In this document: positions 43,335-55,900 of the stretch, piece by piece
Layout of the letters: every line of letters starts with the position of its first letter
How positions within the stretch are numbered: the first letter of the stretch is position 1
Source: Prosopocoilus inquinatus
Lineage: Eukaryota; Arthropoda; Insecta; Coleoptera; Lucanidae
DNA: 64,000 bases
Reading direction: 5' to 3'
NCBI GenBank assembly: GCA_036172665.1
Contig: CM069872.1
Span: 41,464,101 to 41,528,100, forward strand
Notes under the pieces: generated by a model
Told to the model about the DNA's origin: nothing
Database searches by the model: none
What the model saw: the letters and a program-made list of their open reading frames with translations, nothing else
Translations under genes and position numbers: made by a program

Positions 43335-45063
43335 TTATTTCTTTTTATTTTTCTTTAACTTTGCGCTTTTGTTACTTCTGAATTTTCTTATTCCAGAAGT
43401 CTGAGCTGTTCCACCTATTGGTCTAAAATCTCTGTTTTGTGCATTAGTTTTCTCTTTCCTATGACCGACGTTTTTCTTATTGTCCTTGTATTTCTTATTA
43501 AAACCGTGTTTGAAATTTTGTTGTTTTGAATCGTCCAAACGTGGCTTCTTGCTTTTGTAAGCATATGACGTTTTGGACGGCCGTTTTGTACCAGTCTGCG
43601 CTCTTGTAAATAAATCTACATACAAAAAGATGAATTAATGGCAAACAAAATTCATCTTTATAATCACCTTTATCGGGTTCTTCCCCAACTTCTTGCCTGT
43701 AATACTCTGTATCATCATCTTCATCAACAGGTACATCTTCGTTTGCCTCCTTGGAAGCAGTTCTCATGATTTTATCCGTTTCAGTTTGGTTCTTACCCTT
43801 CTTCATCCCTTCTAAAGACTTATCTTTAAGTTCCTGTTTTTGAGCGTCTTTTTTCTTTGTATTCTCTTCTTGAATTCGCTTACGCTTTTCTTTCAATTTC
43901 CTAATAACTTCAACATTAAACCGGACATACTTTTTGCAACCAAGTGTTTACCTCTTAATTTCTCTTCGCTTCTGAATCTCTGCCTTCTCCTCTTCGCTCT
44001 TTTGTATAAAATCGTGATACAAAACTTCACCATCTAAAAGACCATCTTCTATTTTCATCAATTGCAAAGTAAGTCTGGGGCCGAGTTCACTCAATCTTAT
44101 AGCCGATTTACCCTGCTCGATGTTTCCACGGGAAATCAATTTCTGTTCAAGCGTAACATGAGAATTAGGGTCGTCTTCGAATTCGCTTTCTGATAACATC
44201 CCTGACCTGTAATTGTATTGTTACTCCGATTTGCGAAACTCGTTGCAAATTACTTACTTTGTTAAAAATTCTGTAATGTCATTGCATTTATTTAAATTGG
44301 GAACTTTGCCTTGCACTACTTTCTTAACACCTTTTGATACTCCTACTGGGATCACTTTAATATTATAGTGCCTGAAATCTATTAATTTCGTGTTCTGATT
44401 ATAATTCATTAATACGCAACGTCTTACAGAATTTAAATCAACCTAAAACCATAAACTGTAAAATCAAGTGGATTGCGAAATGGTGACTTTATGTGTACGT
44501 TAGTCAAGTTTATTGTTGGGAACATATTTTGAAACATCGAAGCCATTAATTTCATTTGCATTCCTTCTCCACTGAAACTGTTCAGTATTATCAATGGAGA
44601 ATGCTTAAACGCCTCTTCAGTGACAACCTGCTTCTTTAATGACGACACAACATCCTTCGCCAAGGAAAACTTGTGTATCCTGAACGTCAAAGTGGGCCCT
44701 CTAGGCAGTCGACAAACCTTCAGGTACATTCCTATTTCCGTGCAAGAGAAAATGCACATGTGCGTCACATTAAGTATCCCCGCAATGGAGACAAAATCCT
44801 TTATCGTATTCTTTCTGCTCTCCTGGAAAAGGATCGAACGTAATCTCAAGTTTTATCCGAATGAGAATACCGACTTTCAAGGATGTTGCTGTGAAAGGCT
44901 CCATGACTTTTCTAAAGTCCTTCGTTAGCTCCACAGTGTGTCCGCCAGGCAGGCCCTTATGTATCACAAAAGAATGAGGCGCACGTTTCACTTCTTCGGA
45001 TTCGTAATTGACGTTCGTATTCCGTTTTACGGAACGTCCCTTTTTACCCTTGCGTTTGCCCAT
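43335..45063 (-). CDS. ppan: ppan (Peter pan/SSF1 family): Brix-domain ribosome biogenesis factor
   Basis: Six exons on the minus strand: 45063-44875, 44822-44499, 44442-44258, 44206-43952, 43900-43668 and 43615-43335, giving 488 aa. The Brix domain (residues about 28-280) shows PHSFVIHKGL, MEPFTATSL, RLPRGPTLTFRIHKFSL, LIILNSFSGEGMQMKLMA, FQNMFPTINL, RRCVLMNYN, IDFRHYNIKVIPVG and later RLSELGPRLTLQLMKIEDGL. The C-terminal part is highly charged, with DEDDDTEYYRQEVGEEPDK and a lysine-rich tail (KLKKNKKK), as in fly Peter pan and yeast Ssf1, nucleolar proteins needed for 60S subunit maturation. The first donor (AAA|GTCGGT) is weak but is required for the phase and gives an alignment of the same length as the fly and human proteins. 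Confidence 0.95.
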
Positions 45064-45727
45064 CCTTTAAATTGATTTAAATCTGAATTGTCAAAATAAC
45101 GTGTGCTGAATAGGTTAGAACGATAACACGTGCTGTCTATGTAATTCGTGTAAGCATGAAATAGATGGCGCTGTATGCAAAAATTAATTGAAATTAATTA
45201 TTAGTGTTTAAAATAAAATAATTAACACATGATACGAAACTGAGATACATTGCTTGCATATTTAAGTTGAAGTTTCATCGTATCTTACCATTCACAAAAT
45301 TTAAAAATTTCTTTTTCTCTTTTTGTAGCGCACTCACATGGTTGCCAATGTCAAGCTTCTGGAAAATTGTCTTCAAGTTTCATCATACCAACTTAACAAA
45401 TCGCGGCAAACTGAAAGATTTTGTTTTAAATAAATTTAAGTGTTTTCATAATAGATTACATTTTACTGTGGAAAAAGAAAATGATAACTCATTGACAAAT
45501 TAATGACAAATTAGTTTCATAAATCTGCGTCGCCGCCAGGTAGACACTACATAAATCTTCGCTCGTTTACAACCAAAAATTATAAAATTGCAATAATTAT
45601 TTTAATTATTAACAAATCGAGCTGCTTTACTTTCTGATAAAGTTTTCATTTATGATAACTTAAACTTGATAAAGATAGTGTTGTTAAATTATCTCCTATC
45701 TCCTAATCATTGCTTTAAGCTCCTCAG

Positions 45728-47342
45728 TCTGCTAGGCAGTTTCAAATTCGACCCTCATCAAGTTGCTAAATTTGATGGGCATTATTAATTCGGAGAGACA
45801 AAGTTTCTATGTTAACTCTTATTCGAAACAATTGTAAAAAAAGAAAAATTGATATTTTCTTATTTTGCCTCTATCTTCTTTATTTAAGAAGATATTAAAA
45901 AAATGAAAATACTTTCTCTTGGCACTTTTCAATTCTCTATACAATGGTAAACACTATTTTTCTATAACATGTCTCGTCAAATTGATACCATCATCATGTT
46001 CATTTTTTCTTATAGCGCCCATATTGAAATTTAGTGGCAAAAGAATCTACTTATTATGCCCAATACGATAACATAGCAGTACATGTTATAAAAATTCTTT
46101 AAAACAACGCCAAAATAAAAATATTTAATGTGAGATAAGAAAAAATCTAGTTAAAAGAAGATAGTTTTGGGTTTAAATTAAAAACAATGTGTTCGTTAGA
46201 CACTAAATTACTAAATATTGTTTGTTTGTGTAATAGAAACACAAAAGCAGCAAGAGAACAGTATTTCAGAACCTATCCGGAGAACAAACATTAGCTCAGA
46301 ACAATGATATTGCAAAATTTTGTTGCAAATCATTTTTCACAGCAAGCATGGCCGCCTTGCAATGGTTGACTTTTTATGTAGCAAACTGGCTTCAATTTGT
46401 TAATCCTTATGCTACGTTAGGTCAAAAAACGATAGTAGGATGTCGCTGTTTTAGCTATTCGATAATATCACAATTATACGTAATTTTGACAATTTACAAT
46501 AATACAGGAGCAAAAATGTCTGTTATATGTGAAGTTAAATAAGCTTCTCATGAAATTTGGATAGTATATCTTTTGTCAATTGAAAAACAAATCATTACAG
46601 ATCTGGAGGTTACGTAACACTAAAGCCAAGACATGCCGTTCAAATTCCGTGGTAAGAATTGACAAAAGATTTCAAAAATCACTCAGTATAAGTTAACTAA
46701 GCTGACAATACACACGTCGGCCATTTTTGCTGTCGTTTGTACTCTAAATAGGTTCAAAAGTATCGTTTCTTGCTGTTTTTGTTTCTCTACTGTACAAACA
46801 AAAAGTATTTAGTAAATTAGTGTCTGACGAACACAATGTTTATAATTCAAATCCAAAACTATCTTCTGTTGACTAGAATTTTTCTAATCTGACATTAAAC
46901 ATTTTTATTCTGGCTTTGTTTTAAACAATTTTTATAACATGTAGTATGTGGCCGTAATTGGCATAATGAAGAGATTCTTTTGCCACTAAATTCCAATATG
47001 GGCGCCATAAGAAAAAATGAACTTGATGATAGTATCGATTTGACGAAACGTGTTATAAAAGAATAGTGTTTACCTATGTATAGAGAATTGGAAAGTGTCT
47101 TAAGAAAGTATTTTTACTTTTTTGATATCTCTTTAAAGAAAGAAGATAGAGGCAAAATAAGAGAACGACAATATTTCTTTCTTTATTATTATTTCGAACA
47201 ACAGTTAACATAGAAACTTTATTCTCTCCGGGTTATTAATGCTCATCAAATTTAGCAACTTTGCCAAATTTAAACCTACCTTCTATCTCTTCAAATAAGC
47301 GAGAACCCCATGGCGAGGGTCGAATTTGGAACAGCCTGTATA
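45728..47342. mobile_element. Foldback element with ~520-560 bp inverted arms
   Basis: Left arm about 45728-46245, right arm about 46785-47342 in inverse order: CTAGGCAGTTTCAAATTCGA and TCGAATTTGGAACAGCCTG at the ends; GCCTCTATCTTCTTT, AATTTAGTGGCAAAAGAATC and AACACAATG... all recur inverted. The centre holds the dispersed module CAGCAAGCATGGCCGCCTTG (46338-46453), without the hammerhead segment. No transposase. Confidence 0.65.
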
Positions 47343-48700
47343 TCTTATAATTATATGAAGTAAATTCTCGACATAACCTACAATTTTGTCAAATATCTGT
47401 CAAATTAAAATAACAAAATATATCCGATGGCAGTGTTGCAAATAGTTAAATAAGAAACTGCTCTTAATTCTGTTGCCAACTCAAGTGGTTCTACTTGATT
47501 ACCCAGTAGTTCAACCTAAGGTAATGACATGTATTTTTGGTTGGAAGTTTGTCTTACATTATTATAGATATTTGAATTTTTTAAGTGTTTAATACGATTT
47601 TTAATTACTAATATTTACAATTGAAGTTGGTTTTTGTCCGATGAAAATTGTAAGTACAAAGTTTTTTTAATCTCGAACCGGTACCTATCACGTAATGTAA
47701 TTGAATATCTTGATTCCCAAAATAAATTGCATCGATTTTTTTCAGTTTCTCTTTGTTTACATTAAATAAATTATAAGACGTTTGCAAAAATTTTGCAACC
47801 CGGCGGCTTCACTTCTAGTTACGCCACTGTTAACCGTTTATTTTTATAAAAATGTGTTATATTCTTTTACATTCGTGTTTCCGCTGAATTGATGCAAACT
47901 TTATAAAAAACAAAATTATATATATAAAATTTATAAACACAAAATTTACATCCGCTTTATATTTTGAAAGTATGCTTTCGAATTATAATAGTAATTATAA
48001 TTTAGTATTAAATTTCACAGGAAGATTAAAGATTTAAACAAGAGACGAAATATTGAGTAATAAATTGACCAACGTTTTTCATGTATTATTTGATTAATAT
48101 TTGACATATGTATTTCTATAACGAGCCTTCCTAAAAATTATATTCTATTCTGATTAGCAAAATTTTATCCAAAAATTATTTATTTGCATTTTTTTGAAAA
48201 GTGTGTTTAAAATTAAAATTATACGGCAAAAAAATTAAGGATTATTTAATATTAAATTTAATTCATGAAATAAAAAATTTATATAGCAGGCAAATAGGTT
48301 TGCATAATTATTTGTTTCTTGTATTTGTGCCTCAAAAACTGTCACCAGAAGTTATTATCTTTTTACTATTCACAATTTTTATATCTAGGTTTACAGAGAA
48401 GATCATTTTTATCTTAAAGTTCGAGGAAAAACCAACACTTCTTAATTACTGCAAGAGGAAAGAAAATATACATATATCGACAATAACTATTTTATATGTA
48501 GAACTTGCAAGATAAACATAAATATAAAATAATAAATATGTAAAAAATTTCATTTTAAAATTACATATGAACAGAAATGAAAATTATGATAGCATTAAAT
48601 ATGTTTCATTAAGTTTTGTTTTCTCAGAGTAATTATGTAAGAAACCGGATTATTATTATTATTATTTCTTGTTTAAGTGTACTTAATTTAATTAAAAAAA

Positions 48701-48837
48701 AATATGAAACAAATAAAAAAACTTCTTAAAACGAGCTAAAAGGGTAATTTATTGACTTACTTGACGTTTCGCAAATAAAATTATTTTTAATTACCCTTTT
48801 AGCTCGTTTTAAAAAGTTTTTTTATTTGTTTCATATT
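48701..48837. repeat. Near-perfect 49-bp inverted repeat
   Basis: Arms 48701-48749 and 48789-48837 (AATATGAAACAAATAAAAAA ... and inverse) differ at a single position, separated by a 39-nt loop. The loop's minus strand reads TTTGCGAAACGTCAAG, similar to the 3' half of the hammerhead cores in this window, but no CTGANGA is present. Confidence 0.7.
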
Positions 48838-50112
48838 CTCTGCAATTCTCACGAGCAAGAACTACCCAAAAATTAATTAAAAAACTTTATTAAATTAGAA
48901 ACCCTTTCGGTATATGACTCATTTGAAAACACAAAATGCAATATGTCCAGCTGCAAGCTTTAACAGCGAAAGCTGACTTAAAGTTTACTAAAAAATGAGA
49001 TCATACTACCCGTATCAAGTTAAGAAAACGAACAAGCTTACGACATGTACTGTAATGCATTTGCAGAGCGCAAAATATTTTTGAATCGTTGTAAATGAGT
49101 CACTGGAAACCTCTCAACGCAGCTTCCACTGCGAGCAAATTCCAGTAAATTCCGGGCTACCTTAAGCTACGTTATCCTGGATCATATAATAAATACCACA
49201 AGAGAAGAAAGACGGAGTAGATGACGAACGTGACGTTGTTTGTTTGACACTGCGTTTCAATTTTCTTCGTCGAGAAATTCTTCCAAATTCAAATTTTTCC
49301 TTCTCTCATTCAATTTCCCTAGTTTAATTTAAATAAAGTGTACACAAGAAGCATCCACGACTGACGAGGATGAGTCTGGATAAAACAGAAACATTGTTGC
49401 TTAAAATATAGCATCTAAAGAAAGCCTATAAAAGTGTACTAATATTTCTTTTATGATCTTCCTTCCACTTTTTCATATTTTAGTTTCAATTCTATTAGTT
49501 CATAAATTATACCTAATTTAACTTGTGATATTTTTCCAGTTCAAAAAAGACGATTTTTGGCTTTCTTTTCGAAAACCAGGCGCTCCTAACAAATAAAATT
49601 GAACTTCAGCTTTGTATGAACTGCTACGAACAGAATTGGAGAAAAAAAGGTGGCAAGAAGGAGTTATTTGGTTTTTTAATAATTATTGAAACACGGAAAA
49701 GTCTTATTCCGTTCTTCTTTGATTCTGACACCTTTTTGAATCCCAGTCTACACATTTTACAATTAAATAATCTGCACTATGCAGATTATTTTTCTGTTCC
49801 AAGCCCGGCATTTAACTGTACAAAGCTTATTTTACTGTAAAATGGAAGGCAACAATATTAATTCACTCTGATGAATCGGCAAAATGAGAACTGCCAAATT
49901 TCAATTTTTAATGTTAGTCCAAGTACAAAAATGAACGGCGACGAATGAAAATATCAAGAGGATTTCTGACGGCTTGTGAGGTCACCGTACTCTGCACCAT
50001 AACATATGATTGAAAAGGGCCCCAAAGTGCTTATTGCACCCGGGCACCGTGATTTAGAAGGTCGGCTCTGGTCCAACGAAGTAATGATCTATTTTAATAA
50101 CGCCAGTTAGTG

Positions 50113-50228
50113 TACAGTCGCGATCAAACGAATCGAGATCAATTGACAGTTTTGTAACCCTTACTGCCAGCATCAACAAGGACGCGGTTAGTTTGCAGCG
50201 GTATCGATTAGGATGATCGCAACTATAC
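50113..50228. mobile_element. MITE-like element, TACAGTCGCGATCA family, copy 2
   Basis: TACAGTCGCGATCAAACGAA and GGATGATCGCAACTATAC are inverted ends; interior GACAGTTTTGTAACC..TTACTGCCAGC matches 5969-6083 in inverted orientation. Confidence 0.65.
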
Positions 50229-52945
50229 AACTTTGACGGATGAATGCTTTTGACAGTTTCAAATTAGTCCGAAACCTATACAGGAATATATCTCTCATCA
50301 TACTCATTTACATATTTGTATTTCATATTTAAATTCAGAAGGTATATTCTAATTAACTTCAGTTATTAGAAATCGCATTGTAGATTCTATAAAAAAAAAT
50401 ATTAATAAATGTTATGCGGGTTTGCATTTTGCACATTTAAAATTAATTTCTACAGGATGTTTGTTTAGTAAGTCAAACATTATTTAAAAACTGCAATTAA
50501 TCTTTTACGGACACTTTGAAAATTGAACGAATCCTCAACGTTTCACTATCGTTTGATAGCTTTATTACTCCTAACCACAATAAAGAATCAATAGGTAGTA
50601 GCGCAGGTGTTCGGAACGTGCACGCAACTGCGTGAAATATTTTAATGTTATCTCATGCTGAAGGATTAAACACCGTTCTCTCTCTCACGCCTTGATAATT
50701 GACTTCTCTTTCAGCTGTCTCTCTTGCAATAGGGTACATGACAATAATATAAAATTATTAATTAATTAAAGCTCTCTAATCGAGACTATAGTCAATAACA
50801 CACGCGAAAGCACCAAATTTGTACGCTTTTTAAATTTATTATTCCCTTAAACTAATAAATAAAATCGAAAATATTCAAATATAAATCGTGTGGTTTCGAA
50901 AGGCTTCCCATTCCTTGTGACGTCAGTATTCATACATTGTCCAAAAGCGATCGTAAGATGTCGCTATTTTATCTGTTCATTGTCCTCGACGTTTATGTCG
51001 TTTGCAGACCCTTGTCAAATAGTTTGAATGTTTGCTCTTAATATGTATGTGCTGAAAATATAATTTTTATTTAAGCAACAATTACGAAGTGGATATCTTA
51101 AAGAAATTATTATATTTTTTTACTTTGTTGGTGAGAAATTTGTGGTGGAAACGGGAACTTTTCGCCATTGAGAAGTAAGGTTGGTAACACCAAATTTTGT
51201 GAAACGCTTATAAATAATTTATTTGTAGTTCTCGCACAGGTATTTTTACATTATAGCACAGCACAATACTGATAACATGTCTTACTATTCATTGTAATAA
51301 GTTTTATGTGTTTGTATTGATATTCACTTATTACGATTTGACAGCATATGAACATTGACGTCACACGGTCAGAATGTGCGTTTTGGCGGGAATTTAATCA
51401 ATTCAAATTTCTTTAATTTTTTACGACTTTAATATTCATTTATCAAAAAAAAAGAAATATATCTAAATTATCGTATTTTTACCTACTTTCAAAAAAAATT
51501 CTTTAAAAAAAATGTTCATGTACCCTATTGATCTTGCGCTTTCGTGCACATTTCCACACACGGCCGAGTGCTCTTGTAGTATCGCCTAATAATATTCTTT
51601 ACCATACTCCTGACGAAGCTAACATTAAAAGTAACGAATCAAGTGTTTGATATTCGTTCACAGAGTAATTTGTTCTTAATTCTGTTAAATAGTTACGTAT
51701 TATACGGATGATAAAAACGGTGAAATATAAATAGTTACGTATGCAATACCCTATCTACAAATCCGGCTTAGAAAAGTGTGCTTCCTCTTCAGCATTATTC
51801 CATTCTCTTACGAGGCGCACTTACGACATTTAACGAAAAGTTTCTAATTTTGTTTACAATTAGTTTCAGTTAAACAATAAAATTTCCTTACGGTCGATGA
51901 AACCGTTCAAGCCGAGATCCTATTTTAAACGCATTCATTCGTTTTAACAGAGGCGACAGGGCCCACTAATTAATGGTAATTTCATTCACAAATGCTCAAA
52001 TTTAAAACTGAGGAATTCGAATAATTTATTGTCGAAAATTCCTTATTTGGAATTAAGTGTATATTTTCGTCATTGAACTATACATACGTGGATTCTCGTG
52101 CAATTTTTAACAAAATGTGAATACTTCAATGAGCTAAATATAAATGTGACGTGTTGAGTTAATTGCTAAAAAATTTAAGTATTTAAATAGGCAACGTTTG
52201 TGTTAGGTATTTTAAAGTTTGAAGTGTATTTTGAATTTTATATTTTATAGTTGTATAGTGTGTTACTCTTCGTTCGTTTCGCTTGAAAAAATATTTTCTC
52301 TTACTGACGTATGTAATACAATCCATAAATTAACATAGTCGAGTAGCAACAATAAATTTCTGTGCGTGCGCACCTTGCTTAAAGTTTCTAATTCTTGTTT
52401 AGAAACCGGATGAAGAGGACTTCGATAAATAACGTAATAACTGCGTAGGGCGAGGACCAAAATTTAAAAAAAAAAAGGTGAAAATATGCAAATGGAGAAA
52501 CGAATCGAAATTAACAGAATGCAAAGCACACGCTTAGCCTTATTTTATTATTCTTACAATCAGTTATGTTCGGCATTCCGACTTTCCTTCGCATTCCCAT
52601 TCCAACCTCATCCATCTCAATGTTCTCCACGCATGGATCGCGCGCCCCCCACCAATTCATGCTCCGCTAATTGTTGTTTCCTTCCTGTTTCTCTTCAATT
52701 TCCAGCAAACGCTTTTGTTACGAATCCGTTTTCAGAATGGCACCGCTCTAAATTTTTTTTCAATGAGTTTTCTCTCAAGCAACATCAATAAATAATAATA
52801 ATAACAATCGCGCAGTGCACGGGTTTAGTGTTAATTAATCAGTTTCAATCGTGAAAATCGTTGTTATTCTAATCATGAAGTGCGCATTAATTAATAATTT
52901 ACGTTTGTGCGTCAAAATGCTCTGATTAACGTGATTCATTTTGAA

Positions 52946-55900
52946 ATGGCCGGTATATCTTTAGTGGGAAGCAAGGCCTTATTAGCATTTTGTAATTTTC
53001 TACTTTTGGTAAGTTTAAATCTGAATTCCTTTTCTTTCTAAATTTATTTAAGTACGTTCAGTGAAATTTACGCGAGTGGTTTAATATCTGCGTATTTTTG
53101 TTTCAGGCTTGCGGTTGCACGTTAGTATCAGGTGGCCTGTTGGTCCTCTTTGATCCAGAAAGAGTCTTGCTCTCACGTCTACTTTCATCAGGTTCTCTGA
53201 CCACATTAGCCCATCCGCTATTGTATTACATAGGTTTCGGCCTAGTGTCTTTGGGCTTGACCCTTTCGGGTACTGGCGTACTCGGCTGTTGGGCATCATG
53301 CATTCACAGCTTCTACATACTAACAATTGTAAGTGTATTTGATGGTAAAGGCAAAATTTTTAATTCCCAAAGCTATAAATAAAGACCGGACAGTCGAAGG
53401 AAGGCATCTAATTTAGGTGACGTAATTAGAAAATGAGGTTTTTATTTTCTTCAAAAACTTTCAATAAAATGTTAAAAAAACATTAAATTAAAATCATCAT
53501 CCTGAATTTTGTAATAAATTCAATTGCGCATGTTATTGGCTATGTTTTTCACTTTATTTTGAATCGTTGCGTGTCATCAAATCATTCAGACAATGCAGTA
53601 ACCCAAACATAGAACACTCTCAAATGACTCTCAACATGTTGAGTGTGGCAGCAAGACAGCAGTTGGCACCGACTGAACGTGCCCAATGACTTCCATCGAA
53701 ACAGTTTTTGGTGTCACCAAAGAATATTTAGGTATAAAATTAGCTGACTTACTGGCTTGCCACAAACTCTGTAGAATAATAAATCATCGTTTGAAACAGC
53801 GATTTCCAAACTGGGAGGCGCTGACTGGTGCGAAAGAAGGCACGAAAAGTACCAATTTTAATAAAAAAACCTAAATGAATTAAAAATATGTGTAAGTATA
53901 AATAAACTTGTATATTATTATAGGAGTATGAAATAAAAGGGTGAGGGGGAGGCACAAAGATTAGTTTTTTTAAAGGGGGCCGTAGTAACATAAAGTTTGG
54001 AAACCACTGGTTTAAAACCTGAAGTAAATTATTTGTTTGATTCAGCCACTGAGAATGCCTTTTATTCAAAGATTTTTAAATCAAAGACTTTAACTTTCAG
54101 CGTAATTTTTGTTAGTTTATCATTGCCCTGTTGACCCTGTTTCGGTTCTCCTGAAAGGGCCGCGTTCAGATCACCGTAGTAGCTAAGTTGCTGACTTAGT
54201 TTACCTATTGAACAGACAGAGACGTTTTTAGGGCGTCAAATTTCAGCAAATCGCATGTTTAAAGTTCAGGAACATGATTTGCTGCATGTCCACGTGATGA
54301 GTCAACAACTTGCTGCTGCTGTTATCTGAACGCAGCTATTCGGTCGCATGCATAAAAACGAGGCAAATGCTTTTGCTTAGAACTTTTGAAAGCTAATATT
54401 TCAAGAAAATTAAATTCTAAGCTCGTAGTACAGTTACACTTTTTATAAGAGGAATTGGATTTTTATGAAGTAATTTAGCAATAAAAAATTAATAATTGAA
54501 GTAAAGGCATTTGCTTCATTTTTATTCATACAGCCCATTGTGTCAGTCACATTCACGGTGACGACAGTTTATTATTTATTTATTTTAGGCGGTAATAGCA
54601 AAAGAACTCCATTTAGACATAAATATTTCCATTTATGCGAAAAAAAGGCAAAGTAGGTTGAAAATGTTGCAATAGGTGAGAAAGAAAAATTGAAGTTAGG
54701 TAAATTAATTAAAAAAAAGTTTGACCAAATAACCCTATTTCTATTGAAACGAAAATATGCGAAGAGATCTTTAAAATCTTAAAAAATACAACAGGCATTT
54801 TCCCTATTATCCGGTACTTAAATATAAAGTGCTATAATAACTAAATTAACGTTTTTGCCACCATCGGAAATTTTTGAACTTTCAAGAAAGTTCTGTTTCG
54901 TTAATCCAACTCATAAGAGAATGAATAGAATATCGTTGAAAAAGAAATGTGCACCATCTTATAAGCCGTTCAAAGTCATTGTTCTTGTGTGTAATGGTTT
55001 TTGAAATAAAAATGGAATTTGACATAAAAATTTGAAATTGAAATTGCTTTCAATAAATTCTAATTCATTACTAATTTAATCTTTATTTAAAAGATAGAAA
55101 TTCGATTAAATCATAGACTCTTTTCACGCTGAATCTGAATTTCTAATTTAAAAAAAGAAAATGCTTTGCCAGTTGTTAAAGTGTTTGTACAGCCATATTT
55201 TCTTAAAATAGCAAGAGACATTTTCTTCCTCTTTATAAAGATATCCAACAACGAAATAACAATAAAAAAAACTTGAAACGAATTCACCATGTTCATACAC
55301 AAAATCAAGATGGCTAACGTATTCGCAAATATGTATATGAAATAGATCATCATCATTATTAATAATTTCCTTCGAGTTTATATTAACTAGAACACAGAAT
55401 AGCTTGTGCTACACGTGTTGATACTTCTATTAGATTTAGTGGTTTAGTTCATTAGACGTATTCAGTTGGCTGCAAACGCAGCCTATTCATTTGAAAATTG
55501 AAAATAGGTATATATTTTTTTTAATCTGCACCATTTGCTGTAATAATATTGTGCATTTTATTTATATAGGATGTCCCAACTGTGCGTCCTCGGGCTACAT
55601 CTCGATAACTAACGAAGATACAAACGAAGTTTGAAAAAGTTTTTGTTTTAAATTTTAGACGTCTACAACATAAAATTATTTTCGTCTATACAAGGTGAAT
55701 CAATACAGTGGGGCTGGATGCAACGGTTTTATTTCATATAGCATATGTGATGTTAAATTTGATGCTCATAAAATTCTATCGTGTACCATAAATGACTAAA
55801 TCGAACAGTATTTGAGATATTTAACATTTCTCCAAAAATTGTCGTTTGCAGTCTTTATTTTATTTGTTCTTATTTTATTTACTTTTAAAAGAAAAAGATT

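Larger units (their letters stand above)
45064..52945. other. Intergenic region between ppan and the tetraspanin gene
   Basis: 7.9 kb, AT-rich. Contains a foldback element (45728-47342), a perfect-looking palindrome (48701-48837), a MITE (50113-50228), and a 40-bp repeat word (50942-50980). A diverged CTCCTGACGAAGCTAACATT segment at 51606 resembles the window-start hairpin core. A GC-richer segment at 49980-50090 has no recognised content. The last ~200 bp probably hold the tetraspanin promoter/5' UTR. No coding is supported. Confidence 0.5.

Noticed and set aside
52486..52791. 101-codon frame just upstream of the tetraspanin start
   Set aside because: No domain or conserved pattern; overlaps the likely promoter/5' UTR of the tetraspanin gene.
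53686..53874. 62-codon frame in tetraspanin intron 2, and its antisense frame
   Set aside because: Lies in repeat sequence with hAT-like ends; no transposase motif beyond this and no intact gene.
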